A stretch of 5,505 bases of DNA. Origin: Gammaproteobacteria bacterium (GTDB taxonomy: Bacteria > Pseudomonadota > Gammaproteobacteria > Arenicellales > Poriferihabitantaceae). The translations under genes and the position numbers were made by a program. Shown in pieces: positions 5,394-5,505 of this stretch. The first letter of the stretch is position 1. Each line of letters starts with the position of its first letter. The stretch covers positions 1-5,505 of the forward strand of contig JAHRAW010000153.1 of NCBI GenBank assembly GCA_020027415.1, read 5' to 3'. The notes under the pieces were generated by a model that saw only the letters and a program-made list of their open reading frames with translations, had not been told where the DNA came from and did no database searches.

Positions 5394-5505
5394 ATGAAGT
5401 TTTTAACTGCACTCAGCGCTATGCTGTGCCTGCTCGCCACCCCCGCATTCGCCCAGCAAATCATTACCTATGAGCAAACCGATCGATTACGTGCGCAATT
5501 TATTT
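5394..5505 (+). CDS. Exported protein of unknown family, N-terminus only (partial)
   Basis: The ATG follows a strong Shine-Dalgarno. The first 20 residues form a classic Sec signal peptide: MK at the start, a hydrophobic core (FLTALSAMLCLLA, 3-15) and a signal peptidase I site, TPAFA before Q21. The Cys at position 12 lies inside the hydrophobic core and has no proper lipobox, so a lipoprotein is unlikely. The visible mature part, QQIITYEQTDRLRAQFI, is too short to name a family. The protein should reach the periplasm or beyond. It sits 268 bases after xdhC with its own leader, so it is probably a separate transcription unit, and its location next to xdhABC is not by itself evidence of a role in purine metabolism. 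The reading frame is open at the window edge. Confidence 0.85.
   Translation, partial: MKFLTALSAMLCLLATPAFAQQIITYEQTDRLRAQFI

Noticed and set aside
5279..5464. Minus-strand 61-codon ORF across the start of the exported-protein gene
   Set aside because: It is antisense to a gene with a strong ribosome binding site and a clear signal peptide, and its product has no recognisable features.
1..5505. CRISPR array, tRNA, rRNA, insertion sequence or phage genes
   Set aside because: No spaced direct repeats of CRISPR length, no tRNA-like cloverleaf, no transposase or integrase motifs and no terminal inverted repeats with target duplications were seen on either strand.

Overview
The window holds a complete bacterial xanthine dehydrogenase operon, xdhA-xdhB-xdhC, on the + strand. 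It is flanked by a short, poorly resolved upstream stretch and, at the right edge, by the start of a gene for an exported protein. The DNA is moderately GC-rich, with many GCG/CGC words and frequent TTG leucine codons. The two-subunit XdhA/XdhB arrangement followed by XdhC is typical of Proteobacteria. A gamma- or betaproteobacterium fits the protein sequences best, but this is an impression and not a phylogenetic result.

Layout. Positions 1-38 may hold the last codons of an upstream gene. Positions 39-345 have no convincing gene: one 46-codon ORF with a plausible ribosome binding site, which also contains a bulged hairpin. Then come xdhA (346-1929; [2Fe-2S] and FAD subunit), xdhB (GTG start at 1862, to 4279; molybdenum-cofactor subunit), which overlaps xdhA by 68 bases, and xdhC (best start 4334, to 5125; Moco-binding maturation factor). 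Positions 5126-5393 are noncoding and contain several short inverted repeats. A gene with a strong ribosome binding site and a clear Sec signal peptide starts at 5394 and runs off the window.

How the genes work together. XdhB hydroxylates hypoxanthine to xanthine and xanthine to urate at the molybdenum centre. Electrons pass through the two [2Fe-2S] clusters and the FAD of XdhA to NAD+. XdhC carries mature, sulfurated Moco and delivers it to XdhB. All cluster cysteines in XdhA are present. Every XdhB active-site residue that I could align by spacing to bovine xanthine oxidoreductase is conserved, so the enzyme should be functional and purine-specific.

I do not see a new biological system here. 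The points worth a second look are: a histidine-rich insertion in the XdhA FAD domain, encoded by a 6-bp tandem repeat; a second loop expansion in the same subunit; nine copies of the palindrome GCATGC in the first 2 kb and none in the remaining 3.5 kb; the long xdhA/xdhB overlap with an alanine-rich XdhA tail; and a hairpin-rich leader before the last gene.
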